Positions 16,421-24,031 of a stretch of DNA of 33,311 nt are shown in pieces. How positions within the stretch are numbered: the first letter of the stretch is position 1; each line of letters opens with the position of its first letter. The notes under the pieces were generated by a model that saw only the letters and a program-made list of their open reading frames with translations, was not told the origin of the DNA and did no database searches. The position numbers and the translations under genes were made by a program. This DNA comes from Pseudomonadota bacterium. GTDB taxonomy: Bacteria; Pseudomonadota; Alphaproteobacteria; Caulobacterales; Caulobacteraceae. The stretch is taken from assembly GCA_021808285.1 (NCBI GenBank), contig JAKBBV010000031.1, positions 1 to 33,311 of the forward strand, given 5' to 3'.

Positions 16421-18010
16421 ATGCCAAGCGACCGGCTCGATCTGAGAGACCGCGCCTCGGCCCTTTCGGCGCTGGAGGGGCGTGTGTTCGACCTCGCGGT
16501 GATCGGCGGCGGCATCACCGGCGCGGGAGTGGCGCGCGACGCGGCCATGCGCGGTCTCTCCGTGGCCCTGGTCGAGGCGGAGGACTTCGCCTCGGGAACA
16601 TCGAGCCGTTCCTCGAAAATGATCCATGGCGGGCTGCGCTATCTGGCCATGGGCGATCTGGCCCTGGTGCGGGAGGCGGCCTCGGAGCGCAAGATCGTCC
16701 AGGCCATCGCCCCTCACCTGGCGCGCGAGACGCCGTTCGTCATGCCCGCGCGCACGGCGGCCACGATCGCCAAGCTGCGCGCCGGCCTCTGGACCTTCGA
16801 GAAGCTCGGCGGCGTGCCCCGCAGCCGGCGGCATGAGGTCTGGGACGCGGAGGAACTGGCCCGGCGCGAGCCGGCCGTGCGCTCTCAGGACCTGGCGGGC
16901 GCCGTGGTCTATCCGGAATATCTCACCGACGACGCCCGCCTGACCCTGGCCAATGTGCGCAGCGCCGCGGCCCACGGCGCGGTCTGCCTCAACCACGCCC
17001 GCGCCACCGCCATTGTCGTGGAGAACGGCCAGGCCCGGGGCCTCGACATCGTCGATTCCGGCGGCCGTGGCGTCCGCCTCGCCGCGCGCCAGATCGTCAA
17101 CGCCGCCGGGCCCTGGGTCGACGCCATCCGCGCGCTGGAGGCGCAGGGCGCCGCGCCGCGGCTCAAGCTCAGCCGGGGCGTGCATCTGGTGTTCGACCGG
17201 CGCCGGATCCCGGTGGAGCGCACGGTCATCCTGCCGGCCTCGGACAGGCGCAGCGTCTTCGCCGTGCCCCGGGGCGGGGCGGCCTATCTGGGCACCACCG
17301 ACACCTTCCACGAGCCCGCCGACCTTTGGCCCCCGGTCACCGCCGAGGATGTCGACTATCTGCTGGCGGCCGCCAACAGGGGCCTCGCCCTCGCCCCGCT
17401 GACCGCCAGAGACGTGGTCGCGACCTGGTCGGGCGTCCGACCCCTGGTGGCGGAGGACGGCAAGTCGGCCTCTGACGTCAGCCGCAAGGACGAGATGTGG
17501 GAGGGACCCGCCGGGGTGCTCGCCATAGGCGGCGGCAAGCTGACCGCCTATCGGCGCATGGCCGAGCGGGTGGTCGACCGCGTCGAGGCCGCTCTGGGGC
17601 GCCAGGTCACGCCCTGCCGGACGGCGACCTCGCCCCTGCCCGGCGGCGATGTGGACGTGGCCGGGGCCATCGCCGCGCTTCGCAAGGCGGGGATCGCCGA
17701 GGCCGAGCGGCTGGTCCTGCTCTACGGATCGGAGGCGACGGCGATCGCCGCCGACGGAGGCGATGTCGCCGCCGAGGCGCGCCACGCGGTGCTCCAGGAA
17801 GGGGCCCTCACCCTGGAGGACTACTGGGTGCGGCGCAGCGCGAGGGCCTGGTTCGACGTCCGGGGCGGCGAGGCTTCCCTGGCGCCAGCCGCCGAGGCCA
17901 TGGCCCCGCTCCTGGGCTGGAGCGAGGCGGACCGCGCCGATCAGATCGCCCACTGCCGCGCGCTCAGGGCGCGCAGCCTGGACGTCGTCACAAAGGAGCA
18001 GGCGGCATGA
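16421..18010 (+). CDS. glpD: Aerobic glycerol-3-phosphate dehydrogenase
   Basis: A 529-aa FAD enzyme of the GlpD/GlpA family, oxidising sn-glycerol 3-phosphate to dihydroxyacetone phosphate at the membrane and passing electrons to quinone. The FAD Rossmann motif VIGGGITGAG is at 27-36, then SGTSSRSSKMIHGGLRYL, a family hallmark. The middle holds LGTTDTFHEP and SGVRPLV, and VLAIGGGKLTAYRRMAE closes the flavin domain; the C-terminal GlpD cap domain follows. ATG 16421 (GGGAGG seven bases upstream) is preferred to an in-frame ATG at 16319 that would add 34 Arg-rich residues. Its TGA overlaps the next ATG (ATGA). Confidence 0.92.
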   Translation: MPSDRLDLRDRASALSALEGRVFDLAVIGGGITGAGVARDAAMRGLSVALVEAEDFASGTSSRSSKMIHGGLRYLAMGDLALVREAASERKIVQAIAPHLARETPFVMPARTAATIAKLRAGLWTFEKLGGVPRSRRHEVWDAEELARREPAVRSQDLAGAVVYPEYLTDDARLTLANVRSAAAHGAVCLNHARATAIVVENGQARGLDIVDSGGRGVRLAARQIVNAAGPWVDAIRALEAQGAAPRLKLSRGVHLVFDRRRIPVERTVILPASDRRSVFAVPRGGAAYLGTTDTFHEPADLWPPVTAEDVDYLLAAANRGLALAPLTARDVVATWSGVRPLVAEDGKSASDVSRKDEMWEGPAGVLAIGGGKLTAYRRMAERVVDRVEAALGRQVTPCRTATSPLPGGDVDVAGAIAALRKAGIAEAERLVLLYGSEATAIAADGGDVAAEARHAVLQEGALTLEDYWVRRSARAWFDVRGGEASLAPAAEAMAPLLGWSEADRADQIAHCRALRARSLDVVTKEQAA

Positions 18011-19404
18011 GCCTCCACGGACTGGACGCCCTGGCCCGGGCGATTGGCGAGGCGGCGATCGTCGCCGATCCGGCGCAACTCGCGGCCCGCCGGCACGACT
18101 ACTGGGCGCTCAGCCACCTGCGCGATCATGTCGGCCGCCCGGCTCCGGTTCCGGGTGTCCTGGTGAGGCCCACTGGCGTCGCCCAGGTGCAGGAGGTGGT
18201 GCGCTTCGCCGCCGAGCGCCGCGTCGCCCTCATTCCCTTCGGCCTCGGCAGCGGGGTGGTGGGAGGCGTGATCGCCTCGCCGGACGCCATCCTCCTCGAC
18301 CTCAGCGAGCTGAAGCGCGTGCGCTTCATTGACGCCACGAACCTCATGGCCGGGTTCGATGCGGGCCATAACGGCCTCGCCGCCGAGGAGGCCGTCGCCG
18401 CTCAAGGACTGACGATCGGCCACTGGCCGCAGTCGGTGGCGGTGAGCAGCGTGGGCGGCTGGGTCGCCACCCGGGCCTCCGGTCAGCTCTCCACGGGTTA
18501 TGGCAATATCGAGGACATCCTGCACACCGTCGAGGCGGTGCTGCCCAACGGCGAGCTCGTGACGCTGGGCAAGGGGCCGAGGGCGTCGGCCGGGCCGGAC
18601 CTGCGCCAGCTTATGCTGGGCTCGGAGGGCGCGCTGGGCGTCATCACCGGCGTCGTCGTCTCCCTGCGGCGGCAGCCCGAGGCCAAAGCCTTCAGCTGCT
18701 TCGAAGCGCCGGACATGCGCACGGGCTTCGAGCTGCAGCGCGAGATCGTGCAGCGCGGCTGGCGCCCCCCCGTGATGCGCCAGTACGACGCCCGCGAGAG
18801 TCGACGGCAGGACGGCGACGCCACGGGCTGTCTCCTGCTGATGGCCCACGAGGGGCCGGCCGGCCTGGTCGCGGCGGAGACCGCCGCGGTCCGCGACCTG
18901 GCGGCGGCGGCGGCGGCGCCCGAGCGGCCGGGCGAGATCGTCGCGCGCTGGTTCAGCCACCGCAACGTCGTGCCCTCCTGGGACACCCTGCTGTCGCGCG
19001 GCCTGGTGGTGGACACGGTCGAGGTGTCCGCCGGCTGGACCGACATCGGCGCGGTCTATGACGACGCGGTCGCCGCGCTCAAAGGGATCGACGGGCTCAT
19101 CGCCGGCTCGGCGCACAGCTCTCACGTCTATCGCAGCGGCCTCAATCTCTACTTCACCTTCGCGGTGCAGACGACGGACCCCGACCAGATGGAGCCGGCC
19201 TATCTGGAGGGCTGGCGGCGGATCCTGGACGCCACCGCGCGCCACGGCGGCAGCATCTCTCATCATCACGGCATCGGGCGCGTGCGCCGGGACTGGCTGG
19301 CCGGCGAGATCGGCCCGTCCGGCGTGGCGCTGCTGCGCAAGATCAAGAGCGCGCTCGATCCGCAGGGGATCATGAACCCCGGGGTCCTCATTCCCGATGC
19401 CTGA
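18007..19404 (+). CDS. FAD-binding oxidase, alkylglycerone-phosphate-synthase-like
   Basis: A 465-aa flavoprotein of the VAO/PCMH superfamily (COG0277). The FAD PP-loop is IPFGLGSGVVGG (76-87), and GYGNIEDILHTVEAVLPNG and LMLGSEGALGVITGV belong to the FAD domain. The C-terminal half has GWRPPVMRQYD, SHVYRSGLNLYFTF and the His triplet SHHHGIGRVRRDW (H419-H421), a pattern I associate with alkyldihydroxyacetonephosphate synthase (AGPS) rather than lactate or glycolate oxidases. AGPS swaps the acyl group of acyl-DHAP for a fatty alcohol to make ether lipids. Placement between glpD, whose product is DHAP, and a glycerol-kinase-like gene supports a DHAP-related substrate. The exact reaction is inference. 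It overlaps both neighbours. Confidence 0.85.
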   Translation: MSLHGLDALARAIGEAAIVADPAQLAARRHDYWALSHLRDHVGRPAPVPGVLVRPTGVAQVQEVVRFAAERRVALIPFGLGSGVVGGVIASPDAILLDLSELKRVRFIDATNLMAGFDAGHNGLAAEEAVAAQGLTIGHWPQSVAVSSVGGWVATRASGQLSTGYGNIEDILHTVEAVLPNGELVTLGKGPRASAGPDLRQLMLGSEGALGVITGVVVSLRRQPEAKAFSCFEAPDMRTGFELQREIVQRGWRPPVMRQYDARESRRQDGDATGCLLLMAHEGPAGLVAAETAAVRDLAAAAAAPERPGEIVARWFSHRNVVPSWDTLLSRGLVVDTVEVSAGWTDIGAVYDDAVAALKGIDGLIAGSAHSSHVYRSGLNLYFTFAVQTTDPDQMEPAYLEGWRRILDATARHGGSISHHHGIGRVRRDWLAGEIGPSGVALLRKIKSALDPQGIMNPGVLIPDA

Positions 19405-20824
19405 ACTCCTGCTCGGGCTCGATGTCGGCACCACCTCGGTGGTCGCCGCCCTGTTCGCCCCGGACGGCCGGTCTCTGGGCCTGGGCCGGCGTCGCCTGAC
19501 CTCCGCCTCGCCCTCGCCCGGACGGGTGGAGCAGGATGCGGCGGCGGTCTGGCGGGCGGCGCGGGCGGCGATGCGCGCGGCCCTGGCGCAAGCGGGTCGC
19601 CAGGCGGCGGATCTGGCGGCCATCGGCATCGCCTCCCAGCGGGCCAGCGCCGTAATATGGGACCGCGCCACCGGCGCGCCGCGCTCGCCCCTGGTGGTGT
19701 GGAGCGATCTTCGCGGCCTCCAGCGCGCCGGAGAGCTGCGAGAGGCCGGCTTCATGATCGCCCCGCAACAGTCGGCCGCGAAGCTGGAGGGCATGATGGC
19801 CGCGGTCGAGGGCGGCGCGCCCCTCGCCTGGGGCAATATCGATAGCTACATCCTCTTCCGCCTGAGCGGGGGGGAGGCCCACGTCTGCGACCGCAGTCAG
19901 GCCTGGCCCTCCGGCTATCTGGACCTCGCCTCCCAGGGCTGGAACCCCGCCCTGATCGCCCACCAAGGCCTGGACCCCGACGCCTTCCCGACCCTGGTGG
20001 ACACCTGGGGGCCGATCGCGCGCGCCGATCCCCGCATCCTGGGCGCCGCCACACCGATTTGCGCCGATATCGCCGACCAGCAGGCCGCCCTGGTCGCCCA
20101 CGGCGAGAGCGAGGGCCTGATCAAGGCCACCTTCGGCACCTCGGCCACACTCGACCTCTCCACCGGCCCGCGGCTGGTGTTTCGAGACATGTCCATCCCG
20201 CCCTTCATCATCGCCTCGGCCGCGGGGGAGACCCGCTATTGCCTGGAAGGCATGGTCTATACCGCCGGCGCCGCGCTCGACTGGGTGCGCGGTCTTCTGC
20301 GCCTTGGCGATGTCGAGGCTTTCGACGCCCGCGCGGCGAGCGTGGCCGACAGCGGCGGGGCCTGGTTCCTGCCGGCCTTGCAGGGGCTGGGCGCGCCCTA
20401 TAGCCAGGGGCTCGTTCGAGGCGCCTTGGGAGGGCTCAGCCTGGCCACCGGTCCGGCCCAGGTGGCGCGGGCGGCCCTGGAGGGGGTGGCGTTCCGCGCC
20501 CGCGAGGTGTTCGACCACCTCTGCCGCGCGGCGGGGCAGCCGCCGCCGCCGTCCCTGGCGGTGGACGGAGGGCTCACCGCCAGCCGTCTGTTCCTGCAGA
20601 TCCAGGCCGACGCCCTGGGACGGCCGGTGCGGCGCTATGCCCATGCCGAGGCCACCGCCTGCGGCGCGGCGATCTGCGCCGGGCGGGGCGCCGGGCTGGC
20701 GATATCGACCGAGGCCTTCGCCGCCTATGACCTGACCGTGGAGCCGCGTCTGTCCGCGGACGAGACCGAAGCCCGCTTCAGCGCCTGGAAAGCGGCGGCC
20801 GTGGGTCCAACCGCAGCCGCCTGA
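19397..20824 (+). CDS. FGGY-family carbohydrate/polyol kinase
   Basis: A 475-aa kinase of the glycerol/xylulose/gluconate kinase superfamily. The N-terminal phosphate motif is GLDVGTTSVVAALF (7-20), followed by IGIASQRASAVIWD and LVVWSDLRG. The C-terminal FGGY part has ATFGTSATLDLS, GLGAPY and SLAVDGGLTASRLFLQIQADAL, the adenosine-binding segment. It is less GlpK-like than the partial glpK at the left edge, so a different polyol or alkylglycerol is possible. The start overlaps the preceding gene by 8 nt. Last gene of the glpD-AGPS-like-kinase string; the phage block starts 131 nt further on. Confidence 0.87.
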   Translation: MPELLLGLDVGTTSVVAALFAPDGRSLGLGRRRLTSASPSPGRVEQDAAAVWRAARAAMRAALAQAGRQAADLAAIGIASQRASAVIWDRATGAPRSPLVVWSDLRGLQRAGELREAGFMIAPQQSAAKLEGMMAAVEGGAPLAWGNIDSYILFRLSGGEAHVCDRSQAWPSGYLDLASQGWNPALIAHQGLDPDAFPTLVDTWGPIARADPRILGAATPICADIADQQAALVAHGESEGLIKATFGTSATLDLSTGPRLVFRDMSIPPFIIASAAGETRYCLEGMVYTAGAALDWVRGLLRLGDVEAFDARAASVADSGGAWFLPALQGLGAPYSQGLVRGALGGLSLATGPAQVARAALEGVAFRAREVFDHLCRAAGQPPPPSLAVDGGLTASRLFLQIQADALGRPVRRYAHAEATACGAAICAGRGAGLAISTEAFAAYDLTVEPRLSADETEARFSAWKAAAVGPTAAA

Positions 20825-20844
20825 GAGTCCGCGCCGGCAGGGGC

Positions 20845-20873
20845 TTGACGGCCGGGCGAGACTGTGTTGCAAT
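20845..20873 (+). promoter_or_regulatory. Candidate promoter ahead of the portal gene
   Basis: TTGACG (20845-20850) and TGCAAT (20868-20873) are 17 bp apart, in the 131-bp gap between the FGGY kinase and the portal gene. The -35 is near-consensus and the -10 is four of six. If real, the phage block has its own transcription start rather than relying on the kinase operon. Confidence 0.4.
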
Positions 20874-20955
20874 TTGCATGTTCACGGTGCTGCGCCCTTC
20901 GAAGCAGCCCGGACAATTCCACCTTTTTCGCAATCTTCTCACGCGGGAGCCCGGC

Positions 20956-22935
20956 ATGGCCGCTGCGAAACGCCCGGCGCCGCGACCGGGGAATGCCGCC
21001 CCATATCCCGACCTCCTCCGCCTCAAGCGCTACTTCACCGAGTTCGAGCAGCTCACCTACGAGGCCCGGCGCAACAGCCTCACCGCCATCGACTATTACG
21101 ACTCCGACCAGTTCACCCGGGAGGAGCTGGCCAAGCTGCGCGAGCGGGGACAGCCGGCGATCGTCATCAACCGCATCAAGCCGGCGATCAACGGCATCCT
21201 GGGCGTGGCGGAGAAGGGGCGGTCCGACCCGCGCGCCTGGCCGCGCAACCCCACCGACACGGACGCGGCGGATGTGGCGACCGACGTGCTGCGCTATGTG
21301 GCCGACTTCAACCGCTTCCGCCGGCTCAAGCTGGACGCCTTCAAGGACATGCTGATCGCCGGCACGGGCGCGGCCCTGATCGGGGCGGACGCGGACCTGC
21401 AGGTGACCATCACCCAGATTCGCTGGGAGGAGTTCTTCGCCGATCCCCGCTCGCGCCGGGCCGACCACAAGGACGCGCGCTATCTGGGCATCGCCAAGTG
21501 GATGTATGCCGACGACCTCGTCGCGCTCTATCCCGACAAGGCCCGCGAGGTCGCGCTCTCGGTGGAGAACACGCCCATCGGAGGGGGCATGGTCCCGGAC
21601 CAGAGCTTCCAGGACCGGCCTCTGAACGGCCCCGGAACGGGCGGGGCGTGGATCGACCCAAAGCTGCGGCGTCTCCTGGTGCTGGAGATGTATTGGCGGG
21701 ACGGGGCGGACTGGAACCGCTCGGTCTTCACCGGCTCGGACATCCTGGAGCACGGGCCGAGCCCCTATCTGGACCACAAGGGGCGCCCGACCTGCCCGAT
21801 CGAGGCCCAGAGCGCCTATGTGCGCCGGGATAACGGGCGTTACGGGGCGGTCTGGGACATGATCCCGGTGCAGGACGAGATCAACAAGCGCCGGTCCAAG
21901 AGCCTGCACCTCCTGAGCGTCACCCGCATCGAGGTGAAGGACCCCAGCGCGATCAATATCGACGCGGAGGAGGCGCGGCGCGAGGCGGCGCGGCCGGACG
22001 GGGTGATCCCCTATGGCTGGGGCCTCTCGCCCAACACCGCCGAGCTGCAGGGCAATCTGGAGCTGATGGCCGAGGCCAAGTCCGAGCTGGAGCGCATGGG
22101 CCCAAGCCCCGCGGTTCTGGGGCGCAGCGCCGAGGACGCTTCGGGCCGGGCCCTCCTGGCGCGCCAGCAATCGGGCCTGACCGAGCTGTCCCTGCTCTAT
22201 GGCGGTCTGGAGGACTGGGAGCTGCGGGTCTATCGCCAGTGCTGGGCGCGGGCCAAGCAGTTCTGGCGCGCGCCGCAGTTCATCCGCGTGACCGACGACG
22301 AGAACGCCCCGCGCTTCGTGGGGCTGAACCAGCCCATCTATGCCGACGCCCCACCTGACGTCGCCCCCTCCACCCCTTCGGGGTCCCCCTCCCCCGCTGC
22401 GCAGGGGAGGATGGTCCTGGGCTATCGCAACGCCCTGGCCGAGATGGACGTGGATATCGAGGTGGACACGCAGCAGGACGTGGGCAACCTCCAGGCCGAG
22501 GCGTTCAGCGAGCTGATCGACCTGGTGAAGCTGAGCCCCGCCTATCAGCAGCAGGTGAGCCTCAAGGAGCTGATCCAGCTCTCGCCCATCGTTCACAAGC
22601 AGGCGGTCCTCGACGTGATCGACCAGGCCGCCCAGGCGCAACAGGCCCAGGCGCAGCAGGAGCACGCGCTGGCCCAGGCCCACGGCCAGGCCCAGATCGG
22701 CAAGCTGCAGAGCGAGGCGCAGCGCAACCAGGCCGAGGGCACGGCCAGGATGTTGAACGCCCTTTCGGAGGCTCACGCCGTCCACGCCGAGCACAACGCC
22801 GCCGGCTTCGAGGCGGGCGTGGCGCAAGCTCAGGCGGACAAGGCCCAGGCCATGACGCAGCAACAGACGGCCGCCGAACAGGCCGCCGCGCAGACCGCGC
22901 AGGACCAAGCATTGAACGGAGGGGCGCCGACCTGA
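20956..22935 (+). CDS. P22-like portal protein
   Basis: A 659-aa portal (head-tail connector and DNA-entry ring), P22 gp1 type. The N-terminal half has YFTEFEQLTYEARRNSLTAI, QFTREELAKLRERGQPAIVIN and RIKPAINGILGVAEKGRSD, typical of P22-like portals; the middle has DMIPVQDEINKRRSKSLHLL. The last 110 residues are a long Gln/Ala-rich helix, as in the portal barrel. ATG 20956 (GGGAG six bases upstream) is chosen over a start at 20845 that would add 37 unrelated residues. At residues 470-486 the chain reads APSTPSGSPSPAAQGRM, the in-frame translation of a palindromic repeat found between other phage genes here. It sits between the clip/wing-like part and the C-terminal helix and would be a Pro/Ser-rich loop. 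Confidence 0.9.
   Translation: MAAAKRPAPRPGNAAPYPDLLRLKRYFTEFEQLTYEARRNSLTAIDYYDSDQFTREELAKLRERGQPAIVINRIKPAINGILGVAEKGRSDPRAWPRNPTDTDAADVATDVLRYVADFNRFRRLKLDAFKDMLIAGTGAALIGADADLQVTITQIRWEEFFADPRSRRADHKDARYLGIAKWMYADDLVALYPDKAREVALSVENTPIGGGMVPDQSFQDRPLNGPGTGGAWIDPKLRRLLVLEMYWRDGADWNRSVFTGSDILEHGPSPYLDHKGRPTCPIEAQSAYVRRDNGRYGAVWDMIPVQDEINKRRSKSLHLLSVTRIEVKDPSAINIDAEEARREAARPDGVIPYGWGLSPNTAELQGNLELMAEAKSELERMGPSPAVLGRSAEDASGRALLARQQSGLTELSLLYGGLEDWELRVYRQCWARAKQFWRAPQFIRVTDDENAPRFVGLNQPIYADAPPDVAPSTPSGSPSPAAQGRMVLGYRNALAEMDVDIEVDTQQDVGNLQAEAFSELIDLVKLSPAYQQQVSLKELIQLSPIVHKQAVLDVIDQAAQAQQAQAQQEHALAQAHGQAQIGKLQSEAQRNQAEGTARMLNALSEAHAVHAEHNAAGFEAGVAQAQADKAQAMTQQQTAAEQAAAQTAQDQALNGGAPT
22363..22412 (+). 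repeat. Two-hairpin palindromic element, in-frame copy inside portal gene
   Basis: Copy 1 of the element family. Hairpin 1 is ACCCC-TTC-GGGGT (22372-22384); the C-rich linker CCCCCTCCCCC follows; the second arm pair is CCCC...AGGGG around GCTGCGC. It begins exactly on a codon boundary and contributes no stop codon, so the portal frame stays open. The same sequence is found at 26051, 26601, 28440 and 28518 outside genes. Confidence 0.92.
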
Positions 22936-23020
22936 CGCGCGGTCAGCGTCTCAGTTTGAAATCCACCGCCGTTGACGAAGGGATCCGCAACAAACGGCGA
23001 ATTGATGCGGCCAGACAACA

Positions 23021-23090
23021 CCCAAAAAGGGAATTATCCCATCGTTTCCCAAAAAGGGTGTTGGCCCATCGTTTCCCAAAAAGGTGTTGG
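23021..23090 (+). repeat. Imperfect 26/27-bp tandem repeat with CCCAAAAAGGG cores
   Basis: Two full units, 23038-23064 and 23065-23090, share CCCATCGTTTCCCAAAAAGG and end in TGTTGG; the second lacks one G. A partial third core, CCCAAAAAGGG, is at 23021-23031. The block is framed by the inverted heptamers GAATTAT (23031-23037) and ATAATTC (23092-23098), which could be operator half-sites for the downstream toxin-antitoxin genes. Confidence 0.8.
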
Positions 23091-23115
23091 AATAATTCGC
23101 AACGTGCGATTTTAT
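23087..23115 (+). promoter_or_regulatory. Candidate promoter for the toxin-antitoxin genes
   Basis: TTGGAA (23087-23092) and TTTTAT (23110-23115) are 17 bp apart, about 120 nt upstream of the antitoxin ATG. The inverted heptamer ATAATTC overlaps the -35 and spacer, the usual place for autorepression by an antitoxin. Sequence-only prediction. Confidence 0.35.
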
Positions 23116-23237
23116 GCTGGCGAATTATGTGTGGGTCATACAATCGCCAACAGGCGCTACGAAATTAGAGCCGTGGAAAAGTTGTCGCCAACGAGGCGGA
23201 AGCCACACGTTGGAGCTAAAGCGGAAAGGAGGTCGTT

Positions 23238-23405
23238 ATGAGCTATGTCGAAAAGGCGCAATATGCGCCCGGTGCCGCGACCCCAAAAAATGAGCGCCCA
23301 AAAGAGTATTATCGCGCGCGCCCCTGCGGTGAGCTTGATTACAAAGCCCTCGTTGAAGACGTGAAGCGTAGGTTCCCGAAAATACTCGCGCACCTTGCTG
23401 AATGA
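23238..23405 (+). CDS. Putative antitoxin, 55 aa, partner of Doc
   Basis: A short gene with a strong ribosome site (AGGAGG five bases before ATG 23238). It encodes a 55-residue charged protein that starts MSYVEKAQYAP and ends with a predicted amphipathic helix, YKALVEDVKRRFPKILAHLAE minus its last residue. It overlaps the start of the Doc toxin gene by 11 nt, the usual antitoxin-first arrangement. It is not recognisably Phd: it is shorter and has no visible AbrB or Phd/YefM DNA-binding domain. Assignment as antitoxin comes from position and size, with some confidence that RFPK...LA-type C-termini occur next to Doc genes elsewhere. Low GC like the toxin. Confidence 0.65.
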   Translation: MSYVEKAQYAPGAATPKNERPKEYYRARPCGELDYKALVEDVKRRFPKILAHLAE

Positions 23406-23805
23406 GCCTTGCTGGATCACCGCAGAGGGGGTGATCCAGATTAATAAGGACATCTTGTCGGAAGGCGAGCGTCACGTTTTACGTGATCAGGACCTTCTCG
23501 AGAGCGCATGTCATAGGCCAAAGCATGCGTGGGCCCTCATTTGTGAGGACGACGTCGCAACCCTGGCGACTCTCCTCGCTTTTGGAATAGCGAAAAACCA
23601 CCCGTTCGAGCAGGGGAACAAGCGCACGGCGTTTGCGGCTATGGTGGGCTTTCTGGCCATCAACGGCTTTGCCCTGAGACTTCGGGATGACACCGCCTGT
23701 TCCAGCGCCATGCTTGCAGTGATCGTTGGTCAGGAGACCGAGGAGCAGTTCGCCGACTCTTTGCGTCGCGTGATCGAAATGGATGATCCAAGAGAATGGG
23801 TCTGA
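23395..23805 (+). CDS. doc: Death-on-curing (Doc/Fic-fold) family toxin
   Basis: A 136-aa Doc-family protein. Fic motif HPFEQGNKRTAF at 69-80, with catalytic His69 and the GNKR nucleotide-binding loop of Doc, which phosphorylates EF-Tu rather than AMPylating. The N-terminus (EPCWITAEGVIQINKDIL) and RDQDLLESACHRPKHAW match the family. The start is TTG 23395 or CTG 23398: no ATG lies in frame upstream, and the family usually begins right at the E-P-x-W block. It overlaps the putative antitoxin, implying coupled translation at an inefficient start, a common way to keep toxin below antitoxin. Base composition is lower in GC than adjacent phage genes, suggesting separate acquisition. Confidence 0.85.
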   Translation: MLNEPCWITAEGVIQINKDILSEGERHVLRDQDLLESACHRPKHAWALICEDDVATLATLLAFGIAKNHPFEQGNKRTAFAAMVGFLAINGFALRLRDDTACSSAMLAVIVGQETEEQFADSLRRVIEMDDPREWV

Positions 23806-23924
23806 ACTTGGTCATCGCCAACGACGATGTGAGCTTCGCCGACGACATGGTCGCGGTGATCGAAGGGACGATGACGCAGGAGGCCTTCGCCGACCGGCTG
23901 AGGGCGATGCTGACAGACATCTGA
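23796..23924 (+). pseudogene. Remnant of a second Doc C-terminus
   Basis: A 42-codon open stretch starting within the doc stop region and ending TGA 23922-23924. Its product contains SFADDMVAVIEGTMTQEAFA, then DRLRAML. This lines up with the end of the intact toxin next door (SSAMLAVIVGQETEEQFADS, then LRRVI): M-x-AVI-x-G, E-x-FAD-x-LR. It lacks the Fic motif and everything before it. Base composition is GC-rich like the phage, unlike the intact doc. It reads as the 3' end of an older doc gene left after the present module came in. It could alternatively be a chance small ORF, but the match spans about 30 residues. Confidence 0.65.
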
Positions 23925-23927
23925 CCA

Positions 23928-23950
23928 CCCCGCCGCCGGGGGGCCTTTGG
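23928..23950 (+). terminator. Possible terminator-like hairpin after the toxin region
   Basis: CCCC-GCCGCC-GGGG (23928-23941) followed by GGCCTTTGG. The stem is short and the T-run is only three bases, so it is weak. A second, better stem, GACCGGC...GCCGGTC (23973-23993), follows without T-run. Either could separate toxin transcription from the scaffold gene. Confidence 0.3.
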
Positions 23951-24031
23951 GCTGACGGGCGCCAATCGGGATGACCGGCCCCGCAAGCCGGTCCTGGCCG
24001 CCGCAGATCGGGCGACACGGGCCGCCACCGC

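Larger units (their letters stand above)
22936..23237. other. AT-richer leader of the toxin-antitoxin insert; no convincing gene
   Basis: A 302-bp gap between the portal stop and the antitoxin start, markedly less GC-rich than the flanking phage genes. It contains an imperfect tandem repeat and a candidate promoter, listed separately. A frame from TTG 22972 or ATG 23005 stays open to 23241 and overlaps the antitoxin start by ATGA. Its product would contain a repeated PIVSQKG motif encoded by the tandem repeat and resembles nothing I recognise, so I do not call it a gene. Confidence 0.5.

Noticed and set aside
20825-20955. Phage attachment site or tRNA at the left edge of the phage block
   Set aside because: No tRNA-like cloverleaf is seen, and without the right end no repeat can be paired.
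22972-23241. 89-codon frame before the antitoxin, overlapping it by ATGA
   Set aside because: Product is composed largely of the translated tandem repeat, starts at TTG with no clear ribosome site, and a candidate promoter lies inside it.
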